A stretch of 7,305 nt of DNA, taken from an uncultured Planctomycetaceae bacterium (GTDB lineage: Bacteria; Planctomycetota; Planctomycetia; Planctomycetales; Planctomycetaceae). Positions 1 to 6,290 of the stretch are shown here, piece by piece. The stretch is taken from positions 1 through 7,305 of the forward strand of contig CAIJTL010001451.1 of the NCBI GenBank assembly GCA_903823545.1. The letters are read 5' to 3'. The notes under the pieces are model-generated. The model was not told the origin of the DNA, ran no database searches, and saw nothing but the letters and a program-made list of their open reading frames with translations. The position numbers and the translations under genes are program-made. Each line of letters opens with the position of its first letter. The first letter of the stretch is position 1.

Positions 1-793
1 CAACGTCATCAGAGGCATCCGCTGCGAGAGCTTTCTTGTAGGCAAAACCAAGATTCGATTTCGCATGTGGGCCGTTGTTCTTTAGCGAGGTCGCGAAGTC
101 CAATTCTTTGGAGCAAGAATAAATGACATCACCCATCTCAGCGTCGATCAACAAAATGTTCGACAGTCCAAATCGTTCCAGAAGTCCTCGCAAGACGGGG
201 TGATATTTCTCGTGCTGGTCGCTGTAGCTCGATTGATCGGCCGCACGATCGAACAACGCTTTCTTGCCGATCGGATTGGGGTTGTTACGCACGTAGTGAT
301 ACTGCATCAGCACCGCTTCATCGCTGAGCGGATCGACGAGCAAATCAATATTCGGTGCCCGTCCGTTGTTTTTGCTGCGGTACTCTTCAGCGAATTCGTT
401 GGCATAAAAAGTTTTAAGTTCATCACGCAGAGCGTGCAGTTCCTGCGGCTTGAGGTCGTTCTCGTCAATCGCAGTCCGAAACGATCGCGCAAGGTCTCGC
501 ACCGCCGAAATGACGGTCTGGTTTTCAGCGAGCGATGCGACTTCCGCTTCGAGTGTTTGAAAGTACTGCTCCAGTTGGCTTCCTCTCACCGTTCGAATCG
601 CCGCCAACTGGTCCGTCGTCTTATCGAAGACTGCTCGCTCGGCGCTCCAATACACGGTGATAGCCATCGCCACCATTGGCACGAAAGCGACTGCCAACAT
701 TCCCAACAACAATTTTCGGCGAATGCTGGTACGGATGGAGCGAAACAGGCCCGATTGCCCAAATCCATCCCACGTACCGTATGGCTGACTCAT
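1..793 (-). CDS. Methyl-accepting chemotaxis protein, N-terminal part (PilJ-like), cut by window edge
   Basis: The frame starts at ATG 793-791 and stays open to base 1, so 264 codons are visible and the C-terminal part is missing. AGGA lies 8 nt before the ATG, a good ribosome binding site. Residues about 20-26 are basic (RTSIRRK), then a membrane segment runs from about 27 to 49 (LLLGMLAVAFVPMVAMAITV), giving a short cytoplasmic tail and a large extracytoplasmic region. That region opens with a long helix (DQLAAIRTVRGSQLEQYF, about 61-78) and later carries LLIDAEMGDVIYSCSKELDF followed by ATSL. From memory, this resembles the sensor region of many MCPs in which a conserved 'DAETGDIVYSVFKELDFGTSL' stretch occurs. 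The HAMP and signalling domains would lie beyond the edge. It is preceded by CheW and two receivers, so it is most likely the receptor of this system. A membrane-bound sensor kinase or cyclase with the same sensor region cannot be excluded without the C-terminus. Confidence 0.85.
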   Translation of the reverse strand, partial: MSQPYGTWDGFGQSGLFRSIRTSIRRKLLLGMLAVAFVPMVAMAITVYWSAERAVFDKTTDQLAAIRTVRGSQLEQYFQTLEAEVASLAENQTVISAVRDLARSFRTAIDENDLKPQELHALRDELKTFYANEFAEEYRSKNNGRAPNIDLLVDPLSDEAVLMQYHYVRNNPNPIGKKALFDRAADQSSYSDQHEKYHPVLRGLLERFGLSNILLIDAEMGDVIYSCSKELDFATSLKNNGPHAKSNLGFAYKKALAADASDDV

Positions 794-1067
794 TTCACGA
801 ATCCTGTCTCAGGGGAAAACTGCGCGGTCAATGAGTTCTCTCAAGAGACATTTTCCGCGCAGGAAGCTGCGGAAAGATGCCTCATGATTAACGAAACGCA
901 AACCTCTTCCGATGGCCGAAGCCATTCCGGCGGTGTCGAGAAAAATGTCTAGAACGGTTGAACGGATTGTTTGGAATGATGTGGATTGAAAACATGTGAT
1001 TCTGGGCGTGTTAGCGATCACGTCCGCGAAACGACTATTGAGTTGAAGGTCTCACGAACGGCTGCTT
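794..1067. other. 274-bp gap between cheW-like and MCP genes, with a small hairpin
   Basis: This is the only long gap inside an otherwise tightly packed operon (its other junctions are an 8-bp overlap, 19 bp and 52 bp). It may hold a separate promoter or an untranslated leader for the receptor gene. An inverted repeat lies at 852-875 (arms TTTCCGC and GCGGAAA), about 60 nt upstream of the receptor start. It has no T-run, so I do not call it a terminator. A 70-codon minus-strand frame (1021-809, GTG start) crosses the gap but has no convincing ribosome binding site. I recognise no promoter consensus. Confidence 0.4.
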
Positions 1068-1679
1068 CTACGAAGCCAATTCAAACTGGCGCAATATCGG
1101 TGAGTTCAGAACTCGATTCACGTCGAGGACCGCGATGACTCGATCGTCTCGTTGAACGATTCCCTGAATGAAACCCGCATCAGGCGAGGCTTTTGTTGTG
1201 GAACAAGGCTGCGTTTCATTCGGCTCGATACCGCGAATACCCACAACGCGGTCCACGATCCATCCAATCGCGAGATCCTCCGAAGTCGACTTCACCACAA
1301 CCATCCGCTCATCATTCGAGCGATCAGCAGTTTCGATTCCCAGAAGCATTCGCAGATCGACCACCGACAGCACATCGCCGCGCATGTTCGTCACGCCGCG
1401 CAACCAACTTGGAACGTGAGGCAATGACGTGATCCGTGGGATGCGTTGGATCTCCAACACATTGGTCAGCGGAACTGCGCAGTGCGTCCCGTCCAAAACA
1501 AACACAACGTGCTTGATTCGATTTGATTTGGATTCCGGTTGCGGTACACCGACTGAATTCCCGCTCGCGTCGACCGATGCGACACCAGTACTCTGAGCAA
1601 TCAAGCGAGCCAAACTCACCGGGTCGCTGCCTGTTGAAGTCATCGGCTCAACCGCATCATCTCGTACTGGGTTATTCAT
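1068..1679 (-). CDS. CheW-domain chemosensory adaptor (PilI-like)
   Basis: This 203-residue cytoplasmic scaffold protein would link the receptor to a CheA-type kinase. I place the start at ATG 1679-1677, because GGGAG sits 5 nt upstream and the start overlaps the end of the preceding receiver gene (ATGAATAA, 8-bp overlap), which suggests translational coupling. A longer in-frame reading to 1799 would lie inside the receiver gene and is unlikely. Residues 1-55 are a variable, polar extension. The CheW fold follows from about 56 to 200: HVVFVLDGTHCAVPLTNVLE, then PSWLRGVTNMRGDVLSVVDL, then AIGWIVDRVVGI, and near the end GIVQRDDRVIAVLDVNRVL. The 'RGxxNxRGxxLxxVDLR' core and the late 'D' plus 'hIxVLDhxxhL' strand are family hallmarks. 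There is no kinase or receiver domain, so this is a CheW rather than a CheA or CheV. It sits between a receiver gene and the receptor gene, as pilI sits between pilH and pilJ. Confidence 0.92.
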   Translation of the reverse strand: MNNPVRDDAVEPMTSTGSDPVSLARLIAQSTGVASVDASGNSVGVPQPESKSNRIKHVVFVLDGTHCAVPLTNVLEIQRIPRITSLPHVPSWLRGVTNMRGDVLSVVDLRMLLGIETADRSNDERMVVVKSTSEDLAIGWIVDRVVGIRGIEPNETQPCSTTKASPDAGFIQGIVQRDDRVIAVLDVNRVLNSPILRQFELAS

Positions 1680-2094
1680 GGTTACTCCCGCTTGCGTTCG
1701 TCGTTGCATCCGCACCGATTGATTCGCCACGCAATACTGCGTCGATGCAGGCGACGAGTTGTTCGGCATCAAACGGCTTCGTGAGGTATCCGTCAGCACC
1801 TTGACGCTTGCCCCAAAGGATGTCCATTTCGTGGTTCTTGCTGCTCAGTAAAACGACTTTGATCCCACATGTGTCCGGAAATGCCTTGAGATGTCGGCAG
1901 ACCTGGAAGCCGTTCTTCTTGGGCAGAATGATGTCGAGCACGATGAGGTCAGGGATTTCGCGAGTGGCGACTTCGATCGCTTCGTCGCCATCTGAGGCCG
2001 ACAACACTCGATAGCCTCCCGACTCCACCGCAACGCGAATGATCCGCTGAGTCGTGGGGCTGTCGTCGACAACTAAGACCGTTCGCGAGGGCAT
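1672..2094 (-). CDS. Stand-alone response regulator receiver protein (PilH/CheY-like)
   Basis: This 140-residue single receiver domain has no output domain. The phosphorylation site is complete: acidic pair D10-D11 (VLVVDDSPTTQR), phospho-acceptor D54 (LIVLDIILPKKNGF), switch Ser84 (VVLLSSKN) and K106 in YLTKPFD. The 'DDSPTTQRIIRVAVESGGY' opening and 'KNGFQVCRHLK' after the acceptor are typical of PilG/PilH/PatA-type receivers. The last 20 residues (from about 121) are a polar tail. The ATG at 2094-2092 has AGGA 8 nt upstream. The gene begins 19 bp after the preceding gene and overlaps cheW by 8 bp, so it is within one operon. It is probably phosphorylated by a CheA/ChpA-like kinase outside the window. 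By analogy with PilH it could be either the second output receiver or a phosphate sink; the sequence does not decide. Confidence 0.93.
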   Translation of the reverse strand: MPSRTVLVVDDSPTTQRIIRVAVESGGYRVLSASDGDEAIEVATREIPDLIVLDIILPKKNGFQVCRHLKAFPDTCGIKVVLLSSKNHEMDILWGKRQGADGYLTKPFDAEQLVACIDAVLRGESIGADATTNASGSNHE

Positions 2095-2113
2095 ATCAAA
2101 GTCCTACTACGAT

Positions 2114-2635
2114 TCACCATCTTTGGACGAAGTCTTGTACAAGAATATTGCCGCTTTCTCGCCATTCTTCCCGCAATTGCGGTGATTGAAGCTCTTCGCC
2201 AAATCGAGCGAACAAGTCACGAAATATCTGCGCAAAGCTTTTGCCCAGGTTGCGATGCATGACGACCGTAGGATGTTTCGCCTTAGGGCTGATTCCGAAC
2301 ATGCTCGCCCATGATTCCCGGTCAAGGACATCGAGCACAATTTTACTGCGCTCTCGTAATCGCCAGACGGCGGGGAGTTCAGACGAGAAGAAGCTGACGT
2401 CGTAGTTGTCGACTCCCGTGTCGATGATCGTGACCAACATGCTAAGGCCGGTTTCGATCATTCGCACCATTTGTTTGACACTGTCCGTCGGCCGCAACGC
2501 AGTCATCTGCTGCTCAAGCCTTCCGAACAAACTTACCAACAACGACTCGATCGCCTCGTCATTCGACGATCGTTCTGCTGCTGTTGTGGGTGAGATCGGA
2601 TCGGAGGGGTTCATGACAACATCTAGCTGGAACAT
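2114..2635 (-). CDS. Unrecognised 173-residue helical protein inside the chemosensory operon
   Basis: I do not recognise this family with confidence. The protein is soluble, with no signal peptide or membrane segment. After a polar start (residues 1-27) it looks largely helical: EAIESLLVSLFGRLEQQM, then KQMVRMIETGLSMLVTIIDT (about 54-73), then SFFSSELPAVWRLRERSKIV, and a C-terminal stretch from about 127 with LGKSFAQIFRDLFARFG, LREEWRESGNILVQDF. That last part is laid out like the final two helices (G and H) of bacterial globins, including an aromatic-rich LxxxFxxxF run, a break, then 'LxxxWxxxxxxLxxxF'. No clear proximal histidine is evident, so the globin idea is weak. The start is uncertain: ATG 2635 or ATG 2614 (Met8). 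Neither has a well-spaced ribosome binding site (an AAGGA lies 15 nt before ATG 2635), and an in-frame TAA just upstream rules out a longer form. It lies between the two receiver genes, 52 bp after one and 19 bp before the other, so it is probably co-expressed with them. Confidence 0.75.
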   Translation of the reverse strand: MFQLDVVMNPSDPISPTTAAERSSNDEAIESLLVSLFGRLEQQMTALRPTDSVKQMVRMIETGLSMLVTIIDTGVDNYDVSFFSSELPAVWRLRERSKIVLDVLDRESWASMFGISPKAKHPTVVMHRNLGKSFAQIFRDLFARFGEELQSPQLREEWRESGNILVQDFVQRW

Positions 2636-2687
2636 ACTGGCGGCACGACATCCTTATCGCTACCGATTGGATTGAGCGGACGATCGA

Positions 2688-4169
2688 TTACACGGTACTC
2701 GCGGTTGCAGGCGTCAGGTACTTGGCCACTTTGACCGTGAGCGCATCGGCTTCAAACGGCTTCGTGATGTAATCCGAACAGCCCACCAAACGCCCTCGCA
2801 ATTTGTCGAACATGCCATCTTTTCCCGACAACATCACGACAGGAATACTCTGCGTCGCTTCGTGCTTCTTAATGAGTTTGCACAGACGATAGCCGTCGAG
2901 CCTCGGCATATTGATGTCTAAGAGGATCAGGTCCGGGCGATTGCTTCCGAGTTCCTTGATCGCAGCAACTCCATCGAATGCCGAGATGACTCGATAGCCG
3001 CGCCGCTCCAAGGTCAGCGAGACCAATTTGCGAACTGTCGGACTGTCATCCACAACCATCACCAACGGACGACCATCGGCAGCGACCGCGTCGGTCAATG
3101 GATTGAATGATTGAGCCAGTTTCTCAATATCCGCTGGCGAATCCGCCTCAGGTTCTGGAGCACGATTGGATGTCACGGTTGTCGATTGCCGCAGCCTAAT
3201 GATTGAATCGTTGATCGTTGCGTTCGATAGCTCTGCTCGCGGAGTCGTTGCAGGCACGTCAGTGAATCGCGACTGCACTGCCGCTTCTGGAGCAGGAACT
3301 TCGGCAACAGGTGCTGTGCTAGCCTCGGCCATAGGTGGCTCCGCCACTGCGGGCGCCGTGATGGAATCAGATGAGGCCAACACTTCTGCCGCCGGAGCAG
3401 CGACATCGAGGGTCGAGTTCTTTTCTGTTTCAACCGTGAGTGTTTTGCTGTGAGTTTTCAGCGGCATCTCAGCCGCGCGACTCACTAAATCATTCCACCG
3501 CCTTCGGCGCGATTCTTCATCGCTCACAGGAGCATCGACTGACGATTGATTAACGCTCGAGAGCGTGGCAGGCGTGCCAATTATCCCAGACTCAATCGCA
3601 GCGACTTTTGTCGCTTCAATTGGTGTTGAGACCGAAACTTCCCAACCATCGCTGTCATAAGTTTTTTCAGAGTCAGCTTTCTTCGATTCGAGATCCAATG
3701 ACAAGTCGGTTGATGGCGTCGCGTCGAGGCCGTCTCGCGGATCGACTTCTTCCAACAATGTTGGTGCAGTAGGTTCGACGATTTGCGCTGAGTGCTGTGC
3801 AACCGCTTCGACAAACCGACTTTCTGCGGCGATTAATGCCTCTGGACTCGTCGAATTGCGTTCGATGTGCGGATCACTGCGACCAATAGCCGAGTCATCA
3901 GCCGTGAGTGAATTGACCCAAATCAAACCGGCCGTTGCGGCAGGATGTCCTGGAGTGATTGCGAGGACTTGCTGCAAACAGCGTCGTGTGTTGTCGGGCG
4001 AATTCGCCAGCCATGCCAGCCAAAGCCAGACATCGGCATTGTCAGGCATCAACTCTGCCGCTCGTTCGAGTTGAACGCTCGCCAGGTTCTTGTAACCAGC
4101 GCGTGCGGCGGTCATGCCTTGCTGAAGAGCAAGCTCTCCCGCTTGCGAATTGAGTTTACTTTTCATCAT
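2688..4169 (-). CDS. TPR-like N-terminus, long linker and C-terminal receiver (PilG-like fusion)
   Basis: This protein has about 493 residues. I prefer ATG 4169-4167 because GGGGAG stands 7 nt upstream; an ATG at 4184 in the same frame has only a weak site and would add five residues. Three parts are visible. Residues about 8-88 are paired helices of TPR type (AGELALQQGMTAARAGYKNL, ASVQLERAAELMPDNADVWL, then CLQQVLAITPGHPAATAGL), with the usual 'A..L.RA.ELMPDNADVWLWLA' spacing. Residues about 90-360 are a low-complexity acidic and then Ala/Pro/Glu-rich linker with motifs such as APAVAEPP and APVAEVPAPEAAV. Residues 367-493 are a complete receiver: D374-D375 (VMVVDDSPTVRK), phospho-acceptor D418 (LILLDINMPRLDG), Ser448 and K470 (YITKPFE). 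The receiver belongs with PilG and the cyanobacterial PixG/PatA type. PilG itself is normally a bare receiver of about 135 residues, so the TPR and linker are the unusual part and may recruit a partner. It is the first large gene of the operon. Confidence 0.9.
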   Translation of the reverse strand: MMKSKLNSQAGELALQQGMTAARAGYKNLASVQLERAAELMPDNADVWLWLAWLANSPDNTRRCLQQVLAITPGHPAATAGLIWVNSLTADDSAIGRSDPHIERNSTSPEALIAAESRFVEAVAQHSAQIVEPTAPTLLEEVDPRDGLDATPSTDLSLDLESKKADSEKTYDSDGWEVSVSTPIEATKVAAIESGIIGTPATLSSVNQSSVDAPVSDEESRRRRWNDLVSRAAEMPLKTHSKTLTVETEKNSTLDVAAPAAEVLASSDSITAPAVAEPPMAEASTAPVAEVPAPEAAVQSRFTDVPATTPRAELSNATINDSIIRLRQSTTVTSNRAPEPEADSPADIEKLAQSFNPLTDAVAADGRPLVMVVDDSPTVRKLVSLTLERRGYRVISAFDGVAAIKELGSNRPDLILLDINMPRLDGYRLCKLIKKHEATQSIPVVMLSGKDGMFDKLRGRLVGCSDYITKPFEADALTVKVAKYLTPATASTV

Positions 4170-4184
4170 CAACGCACTCCCCAT

Positions 4185-4308
4185 GCAGCTCTTTTACGAA
4201 CAACAATGGCCCATTAACTCATTCATCGCGACCAGTTGTTTTTGAACCATTTGTTGGCTCATCACGTCGTCGTCACCCAAGCAACGAGACTCGCTCAAGC
4301 GACGATGG
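4185..4308. other. Gap between the 51-residue gene and the PilG-like gene
   Basis: This stretch probably carries the leader or a promoter of the chemosensory operon. I see no terminator and no clear promoter hexamers. A short minus-strand frame ends at TAA 4196-4194, only 9 nt before the upstream candidate ATG of the PilG-like gene. Its last 22 codons (from ATG 4262) lie wholly inside the gap. It could be a leader peptide, but it has little support. Confidence 0.3.
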
Positions 4309-4464
4309 TCATTTCTTTTGGAATTGGTCGATTCCTTCCTCACGCCAGACTTTCAGCGTGGCCGTCTCTTGTTGATTGATGCGCACGCCGATTGCATTGA
4401 CGGGGAAGTCATACTTCTTCTGAATTTCAATCCACATCTTCTTGACGTTTTCTGGCACAGCCAT
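4309..4464 (-). CDS. Small protein of 51 residues, function unknown
   Basis: ATG 4464-4462 is preceded by GGGAGGG, a near-perfect ribosome binding site 5 nt before the start. The frame closes at TGA 4311-4309. The product begins MAVPENVKKMWIEIQKKYDF, continues through PVNAIGVRINQQETATLKVW, and ends with REEGIDQFQKK. It is soluble, rich in Lys, Glu and Gln, and alternates a probable helix (residues 5-18), two short strands (22-30 and 34-40) and a last helix. There is no cysteine, signal peptide or membrane segment. I do not recognise the family. It lies 139 bp ahead of the PilG-like start, on the same strand, so it could be the first gene of that operon or a separate unit. The strong ribosome binding site and protein-like composition are what support it as a real gene. 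Confidence 0.7.
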   Translation of the reverse strand: MAVPENVKKMWIEIQKKYDFPVNAIGVRINQQETATLKVWREEGIDQFQKK

Positions 4465-4517
4465 AACGCCCTCCCTTTCCTGCTCCGTCGATCGCTAACG
4501 ATTCGTCTTGCTCTTTG

Positions 4518-4589
4518 TTAGCACGACGCGCCAGCGAGTGATCTGCGTACAACCGCCCGCATTCACCACTCGCTGGCGCGTCGTGCTAA
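4518..4589. repeat. REP-like palindrome, 23-bp perfect inverted repeat
   Basis: The arms at 4518-4540 (starting TTAGCACGACGCGCC) and 4567-4589 (ending GGCGCGTCGTGCTAA) are perfectly complementary over 23 bp, with a 26-nt loop in which TGCG (4544-4547) and CGCA (4558-4561) could pair further. The element starts 14 bp beyond the stop codon of the peptidase gene and lies 53 bp ahead of the 51-residue gene. There is no T-run on either side, so it is not a classical intrinsic terminator, though such a strong stem could stop or protect the peptidase transcript. Its position between genes and its form fit a repetitive extragenic palindrome. I recall similar 'GCACGACGCGC..GCGAGTG' repeats in planctomycete genomes, but this is from memory only. 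Confidence 0.75.
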
Positions 4590-4603
4590 TTTCATTCATG
4601 AAT

Positions 4604-5900
4604 TCACGCTGCCATCAGCGAGAACTCACCTAACAACTCCTCCAACGTTTCTTGCGAATACCACTCGGCGGCTTCTGGGCCGACAACCGATACTGCCAAC
4701 CGCCCAACAGCAGGGACTAATCGTTTGACGCAAGTCTGCTGCAAATCGTCTGTGGAAATCTGTTCGATCGCCGCGAGAATCTCTGACTCGGCAATCTGCC
4801 GACCAAAATACAACTCTTGAGTTGCCAGTCGGCTCATGCGTGTGTGTGTGCTCGGCGGACAGCAAGTGCTGACCGCGAACCTGCATTTTGGCGGTCCACA
4901 ATTCTTCTTCGTCAATTGGAGCGTCGAACGTCGCGAGTTGCTGCAACTCCATGATCGTCAACGCGAGCACCGCTGTCAGATGCTCTGGAGCAGTGCTCCC
5001 TTCGATAATCCAAGCACCAGCATCGCGATAGGCGTGGAGTTCCGACGAGATGCCATAAACCAGACCTCGCTCCTCGCGCAACTTGCGAAAGAGCCGAGAG
5101 CTCATGCCTCCCCCGAGAACGGAGTTCAACAAGAACAATCGATAGCGGTCCGCCGCGCAATAGGCTGGAGCTTCGAGTCCAATCGCGAAATACGCTTGTG
5201 AAACCGGTAACTGTTCAATGGCGACCCCTGATTCAAACCGGCAACGAGTCGGTCGGCGCGAGCTTGCCGTTCCGGACATTCGCCAGAAGGCGTCACGGAC
5301 TTGCTCGACAACAGCCTCGTGTTCGACGTTGCCCGCGGCGGCAATGATGATGCGATCGGGGGTGTAATGGCGGCGGACGAATGATTGAACGTCGCGGTTC
5401 GTCATCCGCTGCACATCTTGTGCGTCGCCCTGCACAACATGGCCCAATGCGTGCGTCGGCCACATCAACTGCTTGAGTTGATTTTGCACACGCACAGTTG
5501 GCGTATCACCACTCTGTCCAATTTCGCGAAGGATTGCCTGCTTCTCTCGTTCAATGTTTTCTTCAGGGAAGTCTGAATTCAGCAGCATGTCACCGAACAA
5601 GTCGGTCGCGTATGTCAGGTACTCGTCCAACACGTTTGCGTAAAAACAGGTGTAGTCGCGAGCGGTGAATGCTCCCATTTGGCCGCCGGCGACATCCATC
5701 AACCGAGCGATTTCAAAGGCACTGCGTCCGCTCGTTCCCTGAAACAAGGCGTGCTCTGAAAGATGAGCCAAGCCGTTGAGCATGACGGGGTCATCTTGCG
5801 GACCAGCGTCAACGACGATGCCCAACGACACGCTCCGCGAGCACGGCAACTTTTCCGTGACGATGCGAATTCCGTTGTCGAGCATTCCGCGCCGGTACAC
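4604..5900 (-). pseudogene. M16-family zinc peptidase (pitrilysin/MPP-type) with a frameshift in a CA tract
   Basis: The zinc site is intact. Counting from the chosen start, the inverted motif HxxEH reads H46-L-S-E49-H50 (GLAHLSEHALFQGT), and the third ligand is E126 in EKQAILREIGQ, 75 residues after H50, the usual family spacing. The second half-domain carries LGGGMSSRLFRKLREERGLV followed by YG, the Arg/Tyr substrate-side signature. I choose GTG 5900-5898 (reading VYRRGMLDNGIRIVTEKLP) because GGAG lies 7 nt upstream and family members begin just before 'LDNGLRV'; an in-frame GTG at 5927 has no such site. The frame breaks at bases 4850-4840. Before the break it reads GQHLLSAEHTHTH; the expected continuation, RMSRLATQELYFGRQIAESE, is in the next frame, ending at TGA 4606-4604. 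Adding one CA unit gives SAEHTHTRMSRLA and a protein of about 432 residues, the family's normal length. As read, translation would swap the last 85 or so residues for a 69-residue unrelated tail ending at 4626. It could be a true pseudogene, phase variation, or a sequencing error. Confidence 0.85.
4840..4850 (-). repeat. (CA)5C dinucleotide tract at the peptidase frameshift
   Basis: On the minus strand the 11-nt tract CACACACACAC lies between GAG and GCATGAG. A tract of 13 nt (one more CA) would keep the peptidase in frame. Short dinucleotide tracts are known sites of slipped-strand mispairing, so the tract is the obvious cause of the break. Confidence 0.85.
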
Positions 5901-5927
5901 CGCGTATCTCCGCCTGTGCCATGTCAC

Positions 5928-6204
5928 GAAGCCCCATCTCGAATTGAGATCATGGTTTCAAAAGTGACCACAGCGGAGTGATGACAAAAGCGGCAAGCAA
6001 ATCTGCGCTTCGATCGAGACACAACGACTGCGGACACACTTCGTGCGGCGGCGAAGTATAGCCCTCGGTTCGATCGGCAAAGGCGCGACACCTTTCCTCG
6101 ACGGCTTAAATTGACGCGGGTGTCTGTGACGTTTTGGATTGATTGCGTTGCGACGATTGTCGCGATCGTGCCGATCACGCGGATTGCGACACCTCAACAA
6201 GCTT
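5928..6204. other. Non-coding stretch upstream of the peptidase gene
   Basis: Together with the hairpin at 6205-6237, this makes a gap of about 390 bp between the propeller gene and the peptidase gene. It should contain the peptidase promoter. The best sigma70-like element I see on the minus strand is TATACT (complement of 6055-6060), without a convincing -35 partner at 17 nt. The frames open across this stretch are arginine-rich, lack ribosome binding sites and run through the hairpin, so I read none as genes. Confidence 0.4.
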
Positions 6205-6237
6205 GGGGGCGGCTCAAAACGAATTTGAACCGCCCCC
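6205..6237 (-). terminator. Likely intrinsic terminator after the propeller gene
   Basis: An 8-bp GC stem (GGGGGCGG at 6205-6212 with CCGCCCCC at 6230-6237) is extended after one mismatch by 5 bp (TCAAA/TTTGA), with a 5-nt loop. It lies 53 bp past the stop codon of the minus-strand gene at 6291. The T-run is better on the plus strand (GTTTTCC after 6237) than on the minus strand (AAGCTTGTT), but no plus-strand gene precedes it, so I assign it to the minus-strand transcript. Confidence 0.6.
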
Positions 6238-6290
6238 GTTTTCCAAGAACTGTCGTTGGCGAAGCCAGCTCTGCGATCTGGCGTTCGCAA

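Noticed and set aside
200..952. A 250-codon plus-strand open frame
   Set aside because: It lies antisense to the receptor gene, whose minus-strand reading gives a membrane segment and recognisable sensor motifs. The plus frame has no family features and no ribosome binding site.
1680..1799. A 40-residue upstream extension of the CheW protein
   Set aside because: It would lie wholly inside the receiver gene in another frame, and the ATG at 1679 has a well-placed GGGAG.
3166..3453. A 95-codon plus-strand frame rich in Ala, Ser and Val
   Set aside because: It is the antisense shadow of the low-complexity linker of the PilG-like gene.
4604..4915. The downstream peptidase fragment as an independent gene starting at TTG 4915
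   Set aside because: Its first 22 or so residues are out-of-frame sequence of the upstream part, and the rest is the missing C-terminus of the M16 peptidase, so it is one broken gene.
5901..5927. Start of the peptidase at GTG 5927
   Set aside because: No good ribosome binding site, and the nine added residues (VTWHRRRYA) precede the usual family N-terminus; GTG 5900 has GGAG at 7 nt.
6111..6139. Plus-strand promoter-like pair TTGACG, 17 nt, TTGGAT
   Set aside because: There is no plus-strand gene downstream that it could serve, and such matches are expected by chance.
5958..6290. A 110-codon minus-strand frame between the propeller and peptidase genes
   Set aside because: The product is arginine-rich and featureless, and the frame runs through the GC-rich hairpin at 6205-6237 and has no ribosome binding site.
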